Numbered from the stretch's first letter, positions 25,265 through 34,018 are shown. The stretch is DNA of 64,000 bases from Deltaproteobacteria bacterium (GCA_020633415.1 JACKDQ010000011.1:1-64000); one strand, 5' to 3'. Notes: generated by a model from the letters alone, not told the origin. A program made the numbers and translations.

Positions 25265-27199
25265 TTGCAGCATGCTGCAGGGCGCTCTGCCCTTATTTTT
25301 GTATTTGTGTTTATTGGAACTTTGCTGCTAGCCGGACCGCCGGCCGCCGCTGACAGCACCCACCGCACCTGGGTAGTCGCGCTTAGCGGACCCAGCCGGC
25401 TAACCCGCCAAGCCCACCGCGCGCTGCAACAGAAGTTGCGCCGCAGCGGGCAACGCGTACAGCGACTCGTGACGCGATGCGGCAAGCAGCTGCCGTGCCT
25501 TCGGCAACAAGCTCAGCGTCGAGGTGACCTGCTGGCGACGTTGCGGATCGCGCGCCGAGCTGGTCGCCACGGGATCGCGCTCAGCGTGATCGACTTGGCG
25601 ACGGGCAACACCCTGCTCCAGCGACAGAACAGCGCGCGCCGATTTAGTCCGGCATTGATCAAGCGTACGTTGAGCGGAATCGACCGCCTGCAAGCGCAAC
25701 GGCCCGCCAAGCGACAGATCATGCAGATCGCGGTGGCGCCGCGTGGTGCAACGCGCAATAAGCGTTCACGTTGGGTACGAACGCTTCCGGCGGTGGTGAT
25801 CGACGTTTCCGCAGACGAGGAGCTGCCCGCGGATCTCGAACAACCACGACCCAAGACCGTGCTCGCCGGCCTCGCTGGGGAGCAGCAGCAGGCCTGGACG
25901 TTTCGGCTGATGCTTGGAATGATCGCCCTGGGAGCGGCGGGGCTCAGCATCGGCGTAGAACGCCGCCGCCAACGACGCGACAGCGACTTGCTGCAACGAG
26001 CCCTCGACGAGGGACTAACCCTGCCGCCGTCGCTGCACCCAATCATCGACGAGACCCGCTGTATCGGATGCGGAGCCTGCGCGGCGGCCTGTCACGAAAA
26101 GGGTGTGCTCGGTATCGTCGGCAACCGCGCACAGCTGCTCAATCCGGCCAACTGCGTTGGTCACCGCGCCTGCAAAGACGCATGCCCGGTCGCAGCGATC
26201 GAGCTGGTCTTCGGAACAAAGGAAGTTGGCCTCAACTTGCCTCGCCTCGATAGTGCACACCAGAGCGACGTCGAGGGGCTTTACGTCTGCGGTGAAGTAG
26301 CCGGCATGGGGTTGATCGCCAACGCCTTTGACAGCGCAATCGAAGCTGTCGATCACATCGCCCAGCGTCGCGACCGCCGCACGCGGACGAGCGATGACCT
26401 GCTCGACGTGATCGTTGTCGGCGCGGGGCCGGCCGGCCTCGGCGCGGCGCTGCGCGCCAAGGAGCTGGGACTCAGCTATGCCTGCCTCGAGCGCGAGGCC
26501 TGGGGCGGGGCGATTCGCAACTTCCCGCGAGCGAAACTGGTCATGACCAGACCACTCCGCGTGCCGCTCTTTGGCCCGGTCAAGCTGCGCGAGACCACCA
26601 AAGAAGCACTGATCGAGCTTTGGGAGCGGATCATTCGCACAACCGGCGTGGCGATCGAAAATCACTGCGAAGTGCGCGGCATCTCCAATGCGGATGGCAC
26701 GTTCTGCGTCGATACGACGCAAGGAAAGTTCCACGCACGCAATGTCGTGCTGGCGATCGGTCGTGCGGGCACTCCGCGCAAACTCGGCGTTCCAGGAGAA
26801 GAAAGCGAGCACGTCGCCTACCGCATGATCGAGCCGGAGAAATTCGCCGGTAAGGCGATCGCAGTCGTCGGTGGCGGGGACGTGGCCTGCGAGGTTGCGC
26901 TGGCCTTGGCCGAACAGCCCAACACCCAGGTCACGCTGATCTATCGCGGCGAAACGCTTTCGCGCCCCAAGCCGAAGAACCGTCAGCGCATTGCCGACGC
27001 CGAAGCCCAGGGCGCGATCAGTGTGTTACTCGGCGCAGCGCCCGAGCGAATCGACAACGACAGCATCAGCGTTATTCAGGGCGGGCAAGTTTGTGATGTT
27101 CCCGCCGATCAGGTCTTCGTCTGCGCCGGCGGCGTGCCGCCAACCCGCTTCTTGGAAAGCGCCGGTGTGCAGATGGTGACCAAGCGCGGCGAAGCCTAG
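25265..27199 (+). CDS. Membrane-anchored ferredoxin/FAD-NAD(P) oxidoreductase
   Basis: A 644-residue fusion. Residues 9-30 form a signal or first membrane helix, followed by a basic region of about 180 residues that is probably periplasmic, then a second helix (213-231). A two-cluster ferredoxin follows with Cys266/269/272/276 and a second set Cys297-VGH-RA-Cys303-Cys307 in which His300 replaces a Cys. The C-terminal half is a thioredoxin-reductase-like flavoprotein: FAD motif VIVVGAGPAGLG and NAD(P) motif IAVVGGGDVACEVA, with no CxxC redox pair evident. The TTG start has GGAG 7 nt upstream. It could move electrons from NAD(P)H to the membrane cytochrome or the reverse. The stop overlaps the next start by 1 nt. 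Confidence 0.85.
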   Translation: MQHAAGRSALIFVFVFIGTLLLAGPPAAADSTHRTWVVALSGPSRLTRQAHRALQQKLRRSGQRVQRLVTRCGKQLPCLRQQAQRRGDLLATLRIARRAGRHGIALSVIDLATGNTLLQRQNSARRFSPALIKRTLSGIDRLQAQRPAKRQIMQIAVAPRGATRNKRSRWVRTLPAVVIDVSADEELPADLEQPRPKTVLAGLAGEQQQAWTFRLMLGMIALGAAGLSIGVERRRQRRDSDLLQRALDEGLTLPPSLHPIIDETRCIGCGACAAACHEKGVLGIVGNRAQLLNPANCVGHRACKDACPVAAIELVFGTKEVGLNLPRLDSAHQSDVEGLYVCGEVAGMGLIANAFDSAIEAVDHIAQRRDRRTRTSDDLLDVIVVGAGPAGLGAALRAKELGLSYACLEREAWGGAIRNFPRAKLVMTRPLRVPLFGPVKLRETTKEALIELWERIIRTTGVAIENHCEVRGISNADGTFCVDTTQGKFHARNVVLAIGRAGTPRKLGVPGEESEHVAYRMIEPEKFAGKAIAVVGGGDVACEVALALAEQPNTQVTLIYRGETLSRPKPKNRQRIADAEAQGAISVLLGAAPERIDNDSISVIQGGQVCDVPADQVFVCAGGVPPTRFLESAGVQMVTKRGEA

Positions 27200-28449
27200 T
27201 GCCACCGCGCTCGGCCTCGGTCGTCTGGTTGGCTCTGGCGCTCGGTGCGTGCAGCGGCCGCCAAGCCGAACCCGTCACCGATCCGACCTGCGTCAGCTGC
27301 CACGAAGCCGATCGCCAGCGCCCGACCCTCCCCGATCATGCCGTCGATGGGTTTCCCACGGCGTGTCACGAATGCCATAATCAGAAGGCCTGGAGCCCGG
27401 CCAGCTTTCAACACCGTCAGTTTCCGCTAAAGGGTGGGCACAGCCAAGCGACCTGCAAGAGCTGCCACGATCGCAATCCGCTGCCGACGACCTGCGTTGG
27501 CTGCCACGACGCAGATCGCCAGCGACCGAAAGATCCAGATCACACCGTAGCGGGCTTTTCGACCGACTGTGAAAGCTGCCATACGGTGGCGGCGTGGAAG
27601 CCGGCCGCGCGCGAAGGCCACGATAAGTTTCCGCTGACTGGGGTACACAGCGTCGTCTCCTGCGATCAGTGCCACCAGCGTGATCCGCTGCCGACAACAT
27701 GCATCGGCTGCCACCGCGATGAGATGCTCAAGGTGAACAGCCCGGATCACACCGTCGCTGGCTTTCCTCAGGACTGTTTGCGCTGTCATTCGCTCTCCCG
27801 CGGTTGGCGACCGGCGAGCTTCGATCACAGTGGATTCCCGCTAAGCGGCAAACACGCCACGACGGCCTGCATCAACTGCCACAGCAAAGATCCTGTCCCG
27901 AAAGCCTGCGCTGGCTGCCATTTGCAGGACCGGCCTCAGGGCACGACCAGTCAACGCCCCGATCACTTCGCCGCGGGCTTTTCTACCGACTGCGCTAGCT
28001 GCCATCTGGCCGGCGCCTGGAAGCCGGCCGCATTCGACCACAGCAAATTCCCGCTAACCGGCGCCCACGCTGGCACGGCCTGCGAGAGCTGCCACAAGAC
28101 CGACCCACCACCGAGGACCTGTGGCGGCTGCCACGAGCTGCCGAAAAACGCCCTGCCCGATCACACCAGCTCAGGATTTCCTCAAGACTGCGCGGCATGC
28201 CACAATGCGAGTAGTTGGAAACCAGCGACCTTCGATCACAGTAGCTTCTGGGAAATGCGGCGCAGCGCCCACAAGAATGCCCCGTGCAACGACTGCCACT
28301 ACGATCCGGCCGACCACAGCAAGACATCGTGCTTCGTCGGCTGTCACAAGCACACCAAGACAAAGATGGACGCCGAACATCGCGGCAAGAGCGGATACAC
28401 GGGCTCTGGCGACGGTAGCGAATGTATCAAATGCCACGAACGCGGCTAG
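27199..28449 (+). CDS. Multihaem c-type cytochrome lipoprotein (17 haem motifs)
   Basis: A 416-residue lipoprotein (lipobox LGAC near residue 19) with 16 CXXCH motifs and one CX3CH (CFVGCH). The body repeats a roughly 60-residue unit: DHTVAGFSTDCESCH, then AAWKPA, FDHSKFPLTGAH, CESCH and CGGCH. The same FPLTG-H element occurs in the giant cytochrome encoded at 21302-24226, so the two are related by module shuffling. The lipid anchor places it on the inner or outer membrane, and the next gene, an outer-membrane barrel, suggests a porin-cytochrome pair. The GTG start overlaps the preceding TAG by one base. The 3' end overlaps the barrel gene by 28 nt. Confidence 0.94.
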   Translation: MPPRSASVVWLALALGACSGRQAEPVTDPTCVSCHEADRQRPTLPDHAVDGFPTACHECHNQKAWSPASFQHRQFPLKGGHSQATCKSCHDRNPLPTTCVGCHDADRQRPKDPDHTVAGFSTDCESCHTVAAWKPAAREGHDKFPLTGVHSVVSCDQCHQRDPLPTTCIGCHRDEMLKVNSPDHTVAGFPQDCLRCHSLSRGWRPASFDHSGFPLSGKHATTACINCHSKDPVPKACAGCHLQDRPQGTTSQRPDHFAAGFSTDCASCHLAGAWKPAAFDHSKFPLTGAHAGTACESCHKTDPPPRTCGGCHELPKNALPDHTSSGFPQDCAACHNASSWKPATFDHSSFWEMRRSAHKNAPCNDCHYDPADHSKTSCFVGCHKHTKTKMDAEHRGKSGYTGSGDGSECIKCHERG

Positions 28450-30095
28450 CTAGCCGCACGCTGCTCGTCACCGGCTGCCTGCTCGCCGGCCTAAGCGGCT
28501 CATCGGTGCACGCCAAATCCCTGGCCGGCCGCGTATTGGATGTCGAGCAAGACGGCCTATATATCGATCTGGGACGGCGCAATGGTCTCGCCTTGAGCGA
28601 CGAGATCACGATCCTGGTTGGCAAGCAGCAGAGGCGGCGCGGTCGCGTCGTGGCGCTTTACCGCCGCGGTGCGCGCGTCGTTCTCTCGGGCGACGGCGTA
28701 CTGCCGCGAACAGGCGATCGGGTTCGCGCAACCGGTCGCGCCGCCTCTGCTGCGAAGCCGACCCCACCGCGGGTCAAACAGCTGCCGACGCCGCGCACCG
28801 ACGAGCAGATCGATTGGTCCGAGCTAGAGTCCAACGATGCACCGTGGGTCGCTTATCGCGCCAGCGCTCAAGCGCCGGCACGCGCGGCAACTGCCGGCAA
28901 CCGGGCGGTGTTTCGCGTTTATTATGGCGGTGCTTTCAACCTCAGCGATTTGGCCCAGCGCCACTATCAACAGATTGCGATCTCCAGCGATCTCGACTTG
29001 CCATCACTTGCTGGCGGATACCTTTCCTACTCCCATCGACTTCGCCTGCAATTCGACATCGCCGGGGACAAGGATGTCCGACCCTACTCGGCGGGCCGTC
29101 CTGTGCTGCGCGTTCACCGGCTGCGGGCTGGACTGCACCTCGGCCCGTTTGCCGCGCAACTTGGCCGTTTCTTGCCGATGCCGCTCGCCGAAGCGCCACT
29201 GATCGACGGCGGTGCCGCGCAGGCACGTATCGGCAGACTCGTTACCGTCGGCGCATTTGGCGGACTGCAGCCCGGCGCACTGAACTTGCGCCCGGCGGCC
29301 GAAGCGTCGGCCTTCGGTGCCTTTGTTGCGCTAGACGGTGGGACGAGTTGGCGTTATCGAGCGGCAGTGGCGGTACTGGGCAGCACTTTCGACGGCGCGA
29401 TCGATCGGCGTGCAGCTGCGTTAGAAGGCTCGTTGGTCGGACCGACGACGTCGATCTATACCCGCGGAACACTCGAACTGTTTGCTGCCGACAATGCCTT
29501 CGGTCGCTCGACGGTGAGCTTGAGTGCGGCCAGCGTCGATCTCGAGAGCAAAGCTACGGATTGGCTGCGACTGCGCGGGCGATTCGACTACTTCCGGTTA
29601 ACACCGACGCGGGAACTGTTAGAGCTGCTACCCGAAGATATCTTCAACCTGCCGGCGACGCTAAGTGCTCGTGGCGGTGCGATTTTCGAGCTCAGCAGCT
29701 GGGACCTCGCAGCGGAGTTCGGTGTCGAGCAACAAAGTCAACAGCCGATGACGTTTTGGTCGGAGCTGTCCTCTGGTCTCAACGGTCTGTTCGGCGAGGC
29801 CGATCGGCTGCAACTGAGCGCGTTGTTCGCCGCAAGCCTGCCGCTGTACAACGTCGGTGGTGGCATCGATTACCGCTTCGCGATCGGGGAACGGAGCTCG
29901 GCAAGCTTGCGCTACGCGCTCTACCGCGGCATCTATCGCGACGAGGTCGCCAGCACCGCGTGGTCCCACTACGCCAGCGCCACGCTCGATACACATTTGG
30001 CCAGCCGGCTGATGCTCGGCACGGAATGCGCCTTCGAAACGAGCACAACACATCGCCTGTTGCTCGTACTAGCCACGCTAAGCTACCGCTTGTAG
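28422..30095 (+). CDS. Outer-membrane beta-barrel protein, putative porin of the cytochrome set
   Basis: A 557-residue exported protein: signal peptide (about 10-31, ending VHA-KS), a small periplasmic beta domain (about 32-105, LAGRVLDVEQDGLYIDLG ... GDRVRATG) resembling the C-terminal fold of FlgT-like proteins, a Pro/Ala linker, then about 400 residues of alternating amphipathic strands ending LVLATLSYRL, typical of a barrel of around 16 or more strands. No named porin family was recognised. It overlaps the end of the multihaem lipoprotein gene by 28 nt; ATG 28422 or ATG 28431 are possible starts. By context it could house a cytochrome within the barrel, as MtrB- and OmbB-type porins do. 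That role is inferred only. Confidence 0.75.
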   Translation: MYQMPRTRLASRTLLVTGCLLAGLSGSSVHAKSLAGRVLDVEQDGLYIDLGRRNGLALSDEITILVGKQQRRRGRVVALYRRGARVVLSGDGVLPRTGDRVRATGRAASAAKPTPPRVKQLPTPRTDEQIDWSELESNDAPWVAYRASAQAPARAATAGNRAVFRVYYGGAFNLSDLAQRHYQQIAISSDLDLPSLAGGYLSYSHRLRLQFDIAGDKDVRPYSAGRPVLRVHRLRAGLHLGPFAAQLGRFLPMPLAEAPLIDGGAAQARIGRLVTVGAFGGLQPGALNLRPAAEASAFGAFVALDGGTSWRYRAAVAVLGSTFDGAIDRRAAALEGSLVGPTTSIYTRGTLELFAADNAFGRSTVSLSAASVDLESKATDWLRLRGRFDYFRLTPTRELLELLPEDIFNLPATLSARGGAIFELSSWDLAAEFGVEQQSQQPMTFWSELSSGLNGLFGEADRLQLSALFAASLPLYNVGGGIDYRFAIGERSSASLRYALYRGIYRDEVASTAWSHYASATLDTHLASRLMLGTECAFETSTTHRLLLVLATLSYRL

Positions 30096-30118
30096 CTTGT
30101 GCTCGATTTCTTCTGCGA

Positions 30119-30568
30119 CTAGTGGCCGATGCAAACGCGCACGCGCTGACTCGTTGCCAGGTCGGTGCGTTCCTCACATTCATAGCCTAGGCGGCCGCAG
30201 TCGGCATGCTCGCCGGCGCAGCGGGAAACGCAGTGTTCCTCGGTGCCTGCCGCGATACAGGACAGTCCGCTCGGACAGCTCTTTTGCGAACCGCAAGCGC
30301 TTGTGCACATCCCTTGAGGAAACGCCGTTCCTTGAGCGCAACGGTTACTGTTGCAGCTGGCGTTGTCGGCGCAAGGTGCGCCCTGAGCTCCTGGCGCGAT
30401 CACCCAGCCATCGGCGCGCGTGCCGTCCGCCCCAGCGCTATCTTTGCGCGCATCGTTGACGGCGAGATCAGGCGCCGCATCGGTACGCGAGAGCAAGTCG
30501 GCGCGGTCTTCGAAACATGCCCCACAGAACACTGCGAGCAGCGCTATTGCTGGCAGGCGACGCCTCAT
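30119..30568 (-). CDS. Cys-rich lipoprotein in ECF sigma operon
   Basis: A 149-residue lipoprotein with lipobox FCGAC (Cys18), an Asp/Ala-rich stalk (about 25-60) and a domain with ten cysteines arranged as CADNASCNSNRC, CTSACGSQKSC and CVSRC. This disulphide-rich module is common in Myxococcota surface lipoproteins (also in the proteins encoded at 51648 and 44591 here) and has no assigned function. Its ATG overlaps the stop of the FecR/TPR gene by ATGA, so it is co-translated with that protein and is the third gene of the sigma-factor operon. Confidence 0.82.
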   Translation of the reverse strand: MRRRLPAIALLAVFCGACFEDRADLLSRTDAAPDLAVNDARKDSAGADGTRADGWVIAPGAQGAPCADNASCNSNRCAQGTAFPQGMCTSACGSQKSCPSGLSCIAAGTEEHCVSRCAGEHADCGRLGYECEERTDLATSQRVRVCIGH

Positions 30569-32082
30569 CGCGCGAGTTTGACACGCATCGCGTCGAGAAA
30601 GCGACCCGTGGGGAATTCGCGCTGGTAAGCCTGCATCGTTTGCAGCGCGCGCGCGCTGCTTTTGCCAAGCTCGGCACGAAACAGCGCGTAGTAGCAGGCT
30701 TGCCGATGGAGACCGCGCGGATAAAGCCCCAGGTAGCGGGCCAAAACAGTGCCTGCCGCGGCGGGCGAACGAAGGTGCTCAAGGGTTACCGAGCCGGCCA
30801 AATACAGCGCCATCGCGCCGTGCCGTGAACGCGGATAGCGACGATGCAACCGCAGGTAGACCTCGCGAGCTTGGCGATACTGCGACTCGCGCAGCCAACT
30901 TTCAGCGACCATCGTCTGCAACTGCTGGCGCCACAACGGCCGTTTGACCGTCTTCAGCCGCGCCAACGCCAGCGAACGAGCGCGCGCCGTCTGGCCAGCG
31001 GCTAACAGTCGCTCGATCTCGGGCAGGGTTGGCTCAGCAACGCGGTCCGCTGCCGCGACCGCGACCGGTCGTTTCCGCACCCGTCGCTTGGCCAGCGCGT
31101 GATGCTTGCGCGGCCGTTTGATAGCACCGGCGGCTACCGTGGCAGCCGCCGGCTGCTGCGGCCGAGCCACCGGCGTCTTCGCAAGATCAGCCGCCGCGGT
31201 GACAAAGCGCCGGGCATCTGCTGCGAGGGCTGGCCAGCGCCGCGACCAGCGCGCGACCTGGGCGGCGGTCAGCGACGCCTGTGCCCCACGGCCAACGCTC
31301 GCCTGCTGCCCGGCGATCAACAACAAATCGCGGCTCCCCGCTCGACGCACACGCACTTTGCCGGCGAAGACGATCACCTTGTCGTCGCCCTGCTGGCGAT
31401 CGACGGCAAACACGGTACCGATCGGCTCAACCCAGGATTGGCCGACTGCGATGCGCATCGGTCGAGCGCCTGGGCCCGTCGTGCGCACAGCCACCCAGCC
31501 CGCGACAAGTTCAAGCTGTCGACGCGCAAACCGCAGCTTCGCCTGACCCGAGACACGCATCGCTCGCCCCGAGGTCGATAGATCGGCCGTCGCTCCCTGC
31601 GGCAAAACCAGTGTCGCGCCGTCCCTGCTGCTCAGCAAGCGGCCGCGCGCAATCGTCGCACCGGCGTGATCGCGAATCACGCCACCACGCACCGCATCGA
31701 CGCGCCAGGCGACGATCGGCGTAGCAGCCTCACCGACGACGGCCGCGGATCGCGGCCAGAACACCACGGCAACCAGCGCGGCAGCCAGCGCGGCAGCGCC
31801 GACAAAGGCCCATCGCACAACGCTCAACGAGCGGCGGCCGGTCGCCGACGACGCTTGGCCAGCGGCCAAATCTGCCCAGATTCGTGCACGACTTTGTGCC
31901 GCCAGTTGCGGAGGATTGTCACGCAAGCGCTGACGAGCCCAGTCGAGATCCTTGGCTCGCGCGCGGCAGTCCGCACAGTGCTGCAAGTGTTCCTGCAGGC
32001 GGATCGCATCGGCGCGGTCGAGTTCTTCGGCGGCCAGAGCAGCCAGCCAGAGGTCGGTGCGCTGACAAACGCGACGGATCAT
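30565..32082 (-). CDS. Anti-sigma-like membrane protein with FecR and TPR-type repeat regions
   Basis: A 505-residue protein. It begins with an anti-sigma zinc-finger motif (H32-x3-C36-x2-C39, in HLQHCADCRAR), followed by one membrane helix (about 88-110). The periplasmic part has a FecR-like domain (about 125-275; DHAGATIARGRLL, VEPIGTVFAVD, VFAGKVRVRR), a Pro/Ala/Lys linker, and C-terminal TPR-like repeats (about 335-505; AESWLRESQYRQAREVYLRLHRR). The zinc finger should hold the sigma factor encoded immediately upstream, and the FecR/TPR part probably senses an envelope cue. No TonB receptor is adjacent, unlike classical Fec systems. Both ends overlap neighbouring genes by ATGA. Confidence 0.86.
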   Translation of the reverse strand: MIRRVCQRTDLWLAALAAEELDRADAIRLQEHLQHCADCRARAKDLDWARQRLRDNPPQLAAQSRARIWADLAAGQASSATGRRSLSVVRWAFVGAAALAAALVAVVFWPRSAAVVGEAATPIVAWRVDAVRGGVIRDHAGATIARGRLLSSRDGATLVLPQGATADLSTSGRAMRVSGQAKLRFARRQLELVAGWVAVRTTGPGARPMRIAVGQSWVEPIGTVFAVDRQQGDDKVIVFAGKVRVRRAGSRDLLLIAGQQASVGRGAQASLTAAQVARWSRRWPALAADARRFVTAAADLAKTPVARPQQPAAATVAAGAIKRPRKHHALAKRRVRKRPVAVAAADRVAEPTLPEIERLLAAGQTARARSLALARLKTVKRPLWRQQLQTMVAESWLRESQYRQAREVYLRLHRRYPRSRHGAMALYLAGSVTLEHLRSPAAAGTVLARYLGLYPRGLHRQACYYALFRAELGKSSARALQTMQAYQREFPTGRFLDAMRVKLAR

Positions 32083-32723
32083 CGATCCTCCTGCTCAGTC
32101 AGCGACGGGAGCAGTTCGGCCAGCTCAGGGTCGTTGGCCAGCGCCTTGTGCAACATTCGCCGCGCACGCCAGACACGCTTTTTCGCCGCGGTGAGCGAAA
32201 TATCGAGCAGCGCGGCAACCTCGGAGAGGCGGTAGCCTTCGACCTCGTGAAGCAAGTAGACCAGTCGCCGTTTCTGCGGCATCTGCTGCAGATGACGCTC
32301 GATTACCCTGAGTAAGCTGCGTGCGCCGAGCTTGCCCTCGGGGCTTTGTCCACGGTCGAAATCGACCAGCGAGAGCTCGGTCGGTCGACTGCGCATGCGA
32401 CGTTGACGATTGCAGGCGTTGCGAATGGCCAAGCGGCGAATCCAGCCGCCGAGCGGACCGCGCCCGGAGTAACTGCCGATGCAACGAAACGCCTCGACGA
32501 ACGTGTCTTGGACGACATCTTCGGCCAGCGCGCGATTACCGACGATGCGACACGCCAAGCGATAGACTTGATCGGCGTAGCGTCGGTAGAGTTCAGCCCG
32601 AGCCGCGGTGTCGTCAATGCACCGGCGGGCTAGCTCACGATCGGCGTCGAGCGTCGAATGAGCGCCGCTCAAAACCAACGTCTCCGGACATGCAAAGGCG
32701 ACTGTCCCCACGCTACGCTCCAC
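32079..32723 (-). CDS. ECF-family RNA polymerase sigma factor
   Basis: A 214-residue sigma factor with region 2 (YRRYADQVYRLACRIVGNRALAEDVVQDTFVEAF) described here by its ends YRRYADQVYRLA and AEDVVQDTFVEAF, and region 4 (KRRLVYLLHEVEGYRLSEVA, LDISLTAAKKRVWRARRML). It directs transcription of a small regulon when freed from its anti-sigma. The GTG at 32723 is the longest start; GTG or TTG codons a few residues later are possible, since conservation begins near residue 25. Its stop overlaps the start of the anti-sigma-like gene by 4 nt, which fits the normal coupling of ECF sigma and anti-sigma genes. Confidence 0.92.
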   Translation of the reverse strand: MERSVGTVAFACPETLVLSGAHSTLDADRELARRCIDDTAARAELYRRYADQVYRLACRIVGNRALAEDVVQDTFVEAFRCIGSYSGRGPLGGWIRRLAIRNACNRQRRMRSRPTELSLVDFDRGQSPEGKLGARSLLRVIERHLQQMPQKRRLVYLLHEVEGYRLSEVAALLDISLTAAKKRVWRARRMLHKALANDPELAELLPSLTEQEDR

Positions 32724-32780
32724 CCGTTACGTGGGCCCATCGACCGTCCGCGGTCCCTATTTTTTTTCGTCGCGATAGCC

Positions 32781-33749
32781 TTAGAATCGCACGCCGCCGC
32801 CGAGGAAAAAAGCAATGATCAGGCGGCCATCTGCCGAAACGGCTCGACCATCCACCGTGACGCGATGCATCAAGGGGAGCCATTGGGCCTCGATCCCGCC
32901 AGCCAAGAAGCCAACCCGCTGCAAGGGCAGCCGCAGCGACGCGCTGGCGCCGACCACCAGTTCACGAAGGATTGTCGACTGCTTCCGGCCCGTCGCGTCG
33001 GTGGCCTCGGCCGCGATCCACTGGGGACCGATCGCCCCGTCAAGGCGCAGAACCAATCCGGCGCCAAGCGGCATCCCCCAGCCCCCCTCGAGCCGCAGCC
33101 CATAGCTGCGACGCTGCAGGCGCGCCAGATCGATGCTGCGGGCGGCGCGCCAAGCGAAGCCAAACGCCAGCCCGAGGCGCCAGCGTTGCTTGCGCCAGGC
33201 ACCGGCCAACAGCGGGCCGTGGCCGATTCCCCCATTGCCGCCAGCGACCGAGACGCGATAGCTCAGCGCGAGCTCCCAGCGCGGAGATGATCGAGGGACA
33301 GCTCGGGGAGCCGGTCGCTTTCGAACCTTCGGCACCGGAGGCGGCGCGACGCCACGGACCGCCTCGGCGCAGCTCAGAGCGGCGGCCCGCTCGACGCCCG
33401 CACCGAGCCGACCGACGGGCACACGCAAGGTCCTGCCCTGCCCATCGACCAGCGTGAACGCTGCAGCGTCGTCGCTAACCTCAACCCAAACAACATGCAC
33501 GCGCGTCTGCTTGACGAGCGTTGTTGCCTGCACGGTCGGCGAAGCGCTGGTCTGCTGAGCGACCATCACCGACACGCCGAAGCGTCCGAGCTGGGTGGTC
33601 AAGGCTGAGACAAACAAGCGCTCGTCGAACCCCGCGGGCGACGACTGCAACACGATCAGTGCGCGCGGCAGATCGATGCTCTCCGCCGCGGCCGTACCGC
33701 TCAGTGCCAGCAACAGCAGCAGTGCCCAACCCGATCGCATGCGGTCCAC
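32781..33749 (-). CDS. Exported beta-barrel-like protein of unknown function
   Basis: A 322-residue exported protein: signal peptide (SGWALLLLLALSGTAAA), an N-terminal domain (about 25-130), a Pro/Arg/Lys linker, and a C-terminal region of alternating strands ending GGGVRF. A terminal Phe after alternating aromatics is the classical signal for barrel insertion in the outer membrane. GTG 33749 has GAGGA about 4 nt upstream; ATG 33740 is the alternative. It lies 57 nt upstream of the ECF sigma gene on the same strand and may be its target or belong to the same transcript. No family was recognised. Confidence 0.7.
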   Translation of the reverse strand: MDRMRSGWALLLLLALSGTAAAESIDLPRALIVLQSSPAGFDERLFVSALTTQLGRFGVSVMVAQQTSASPTVQATTLVKQTRVHVVWVEVSDDAAAFTLVDGQGRTLRVPVGRLGAGVERAAALSCAEAVRGVAPPPVPKVRKRPAPRAVPRSSPRWELALSYRVSVAGGNGGIGHGPLLAGAWRKQRWRLGLAFGFAWRAARSIDLARLQRRSYGLRLEGGWGMPLGAGLVLRLDGAIGPQWIAAEATDATGRKQSTILRELVVGASASLRLPLQRVGFLAGGIEAQWLPLMHRVTVDGRAVSADGRLIIAFFLGGGVRF

Positions 33750-33866
33750 TATCCTCGCTGATCGTGGTTTGCGATCATAGGCCTGGTCCCAGGGTCATTT
33801 CCGATCGGCGAGACGGTGGAAGCATAGGAAATAGCGCTCGGCTCCACATTAGGTTGGCTCAAAGAC

Positions 33867-34018
33867 GGGGACGTTGCTTAACTAACTTAACTTTTGTCCG
33901 CCGCAAAAGGTAGCCAACTGGGCTATCTCACGCTTTCTTTGCCCCCTAACATCGCTTGCTCTGGTCGATTTGCGCCCCGACGCAGACACTGAGGTTAAGT
34001 AAGTTAATCAACGTCCCC
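33867..34018. mobile_element. 152-bp palindromic element with 25-bp inverted ends (MITE/REPIN-like)
   Basis: The left end (33867-33891, starting GGGGACGTTGCTTAACTAAC) and the right end (33994-34018, ending ATCAACGTCCCC) are inverted copies over 25 bp with two mismatches. About 100 bp lies between them, including the inner repeat CTTTTG/CAAAAG. There is no coding capacity. No exact target-site duplication is visible. Ends of the type GGGGACGTT-CTTAA recall palindromes associated with Y1/RAYT transposases, but that link comes from memory. Confidence 0.6.

Noticed and set aside
28814..30190. 458-codon open frame in another frame over the barrel gene
   Set aside because: Composition is Arg/Ser/Ala-rich as in GC-rich shadow frames, without family motifs; the barrel gene has signal peptide and strand pattern.
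32742..32767. Stem GACCG/CGGTC followed by eight T, like a terminator on the plus strand
   Set aside because: Both flanking genes are on the minus strand, and on that strand the run is A-rich before the stem, so it does not end either gene. It might end antisense transcription, but nothing supports that.
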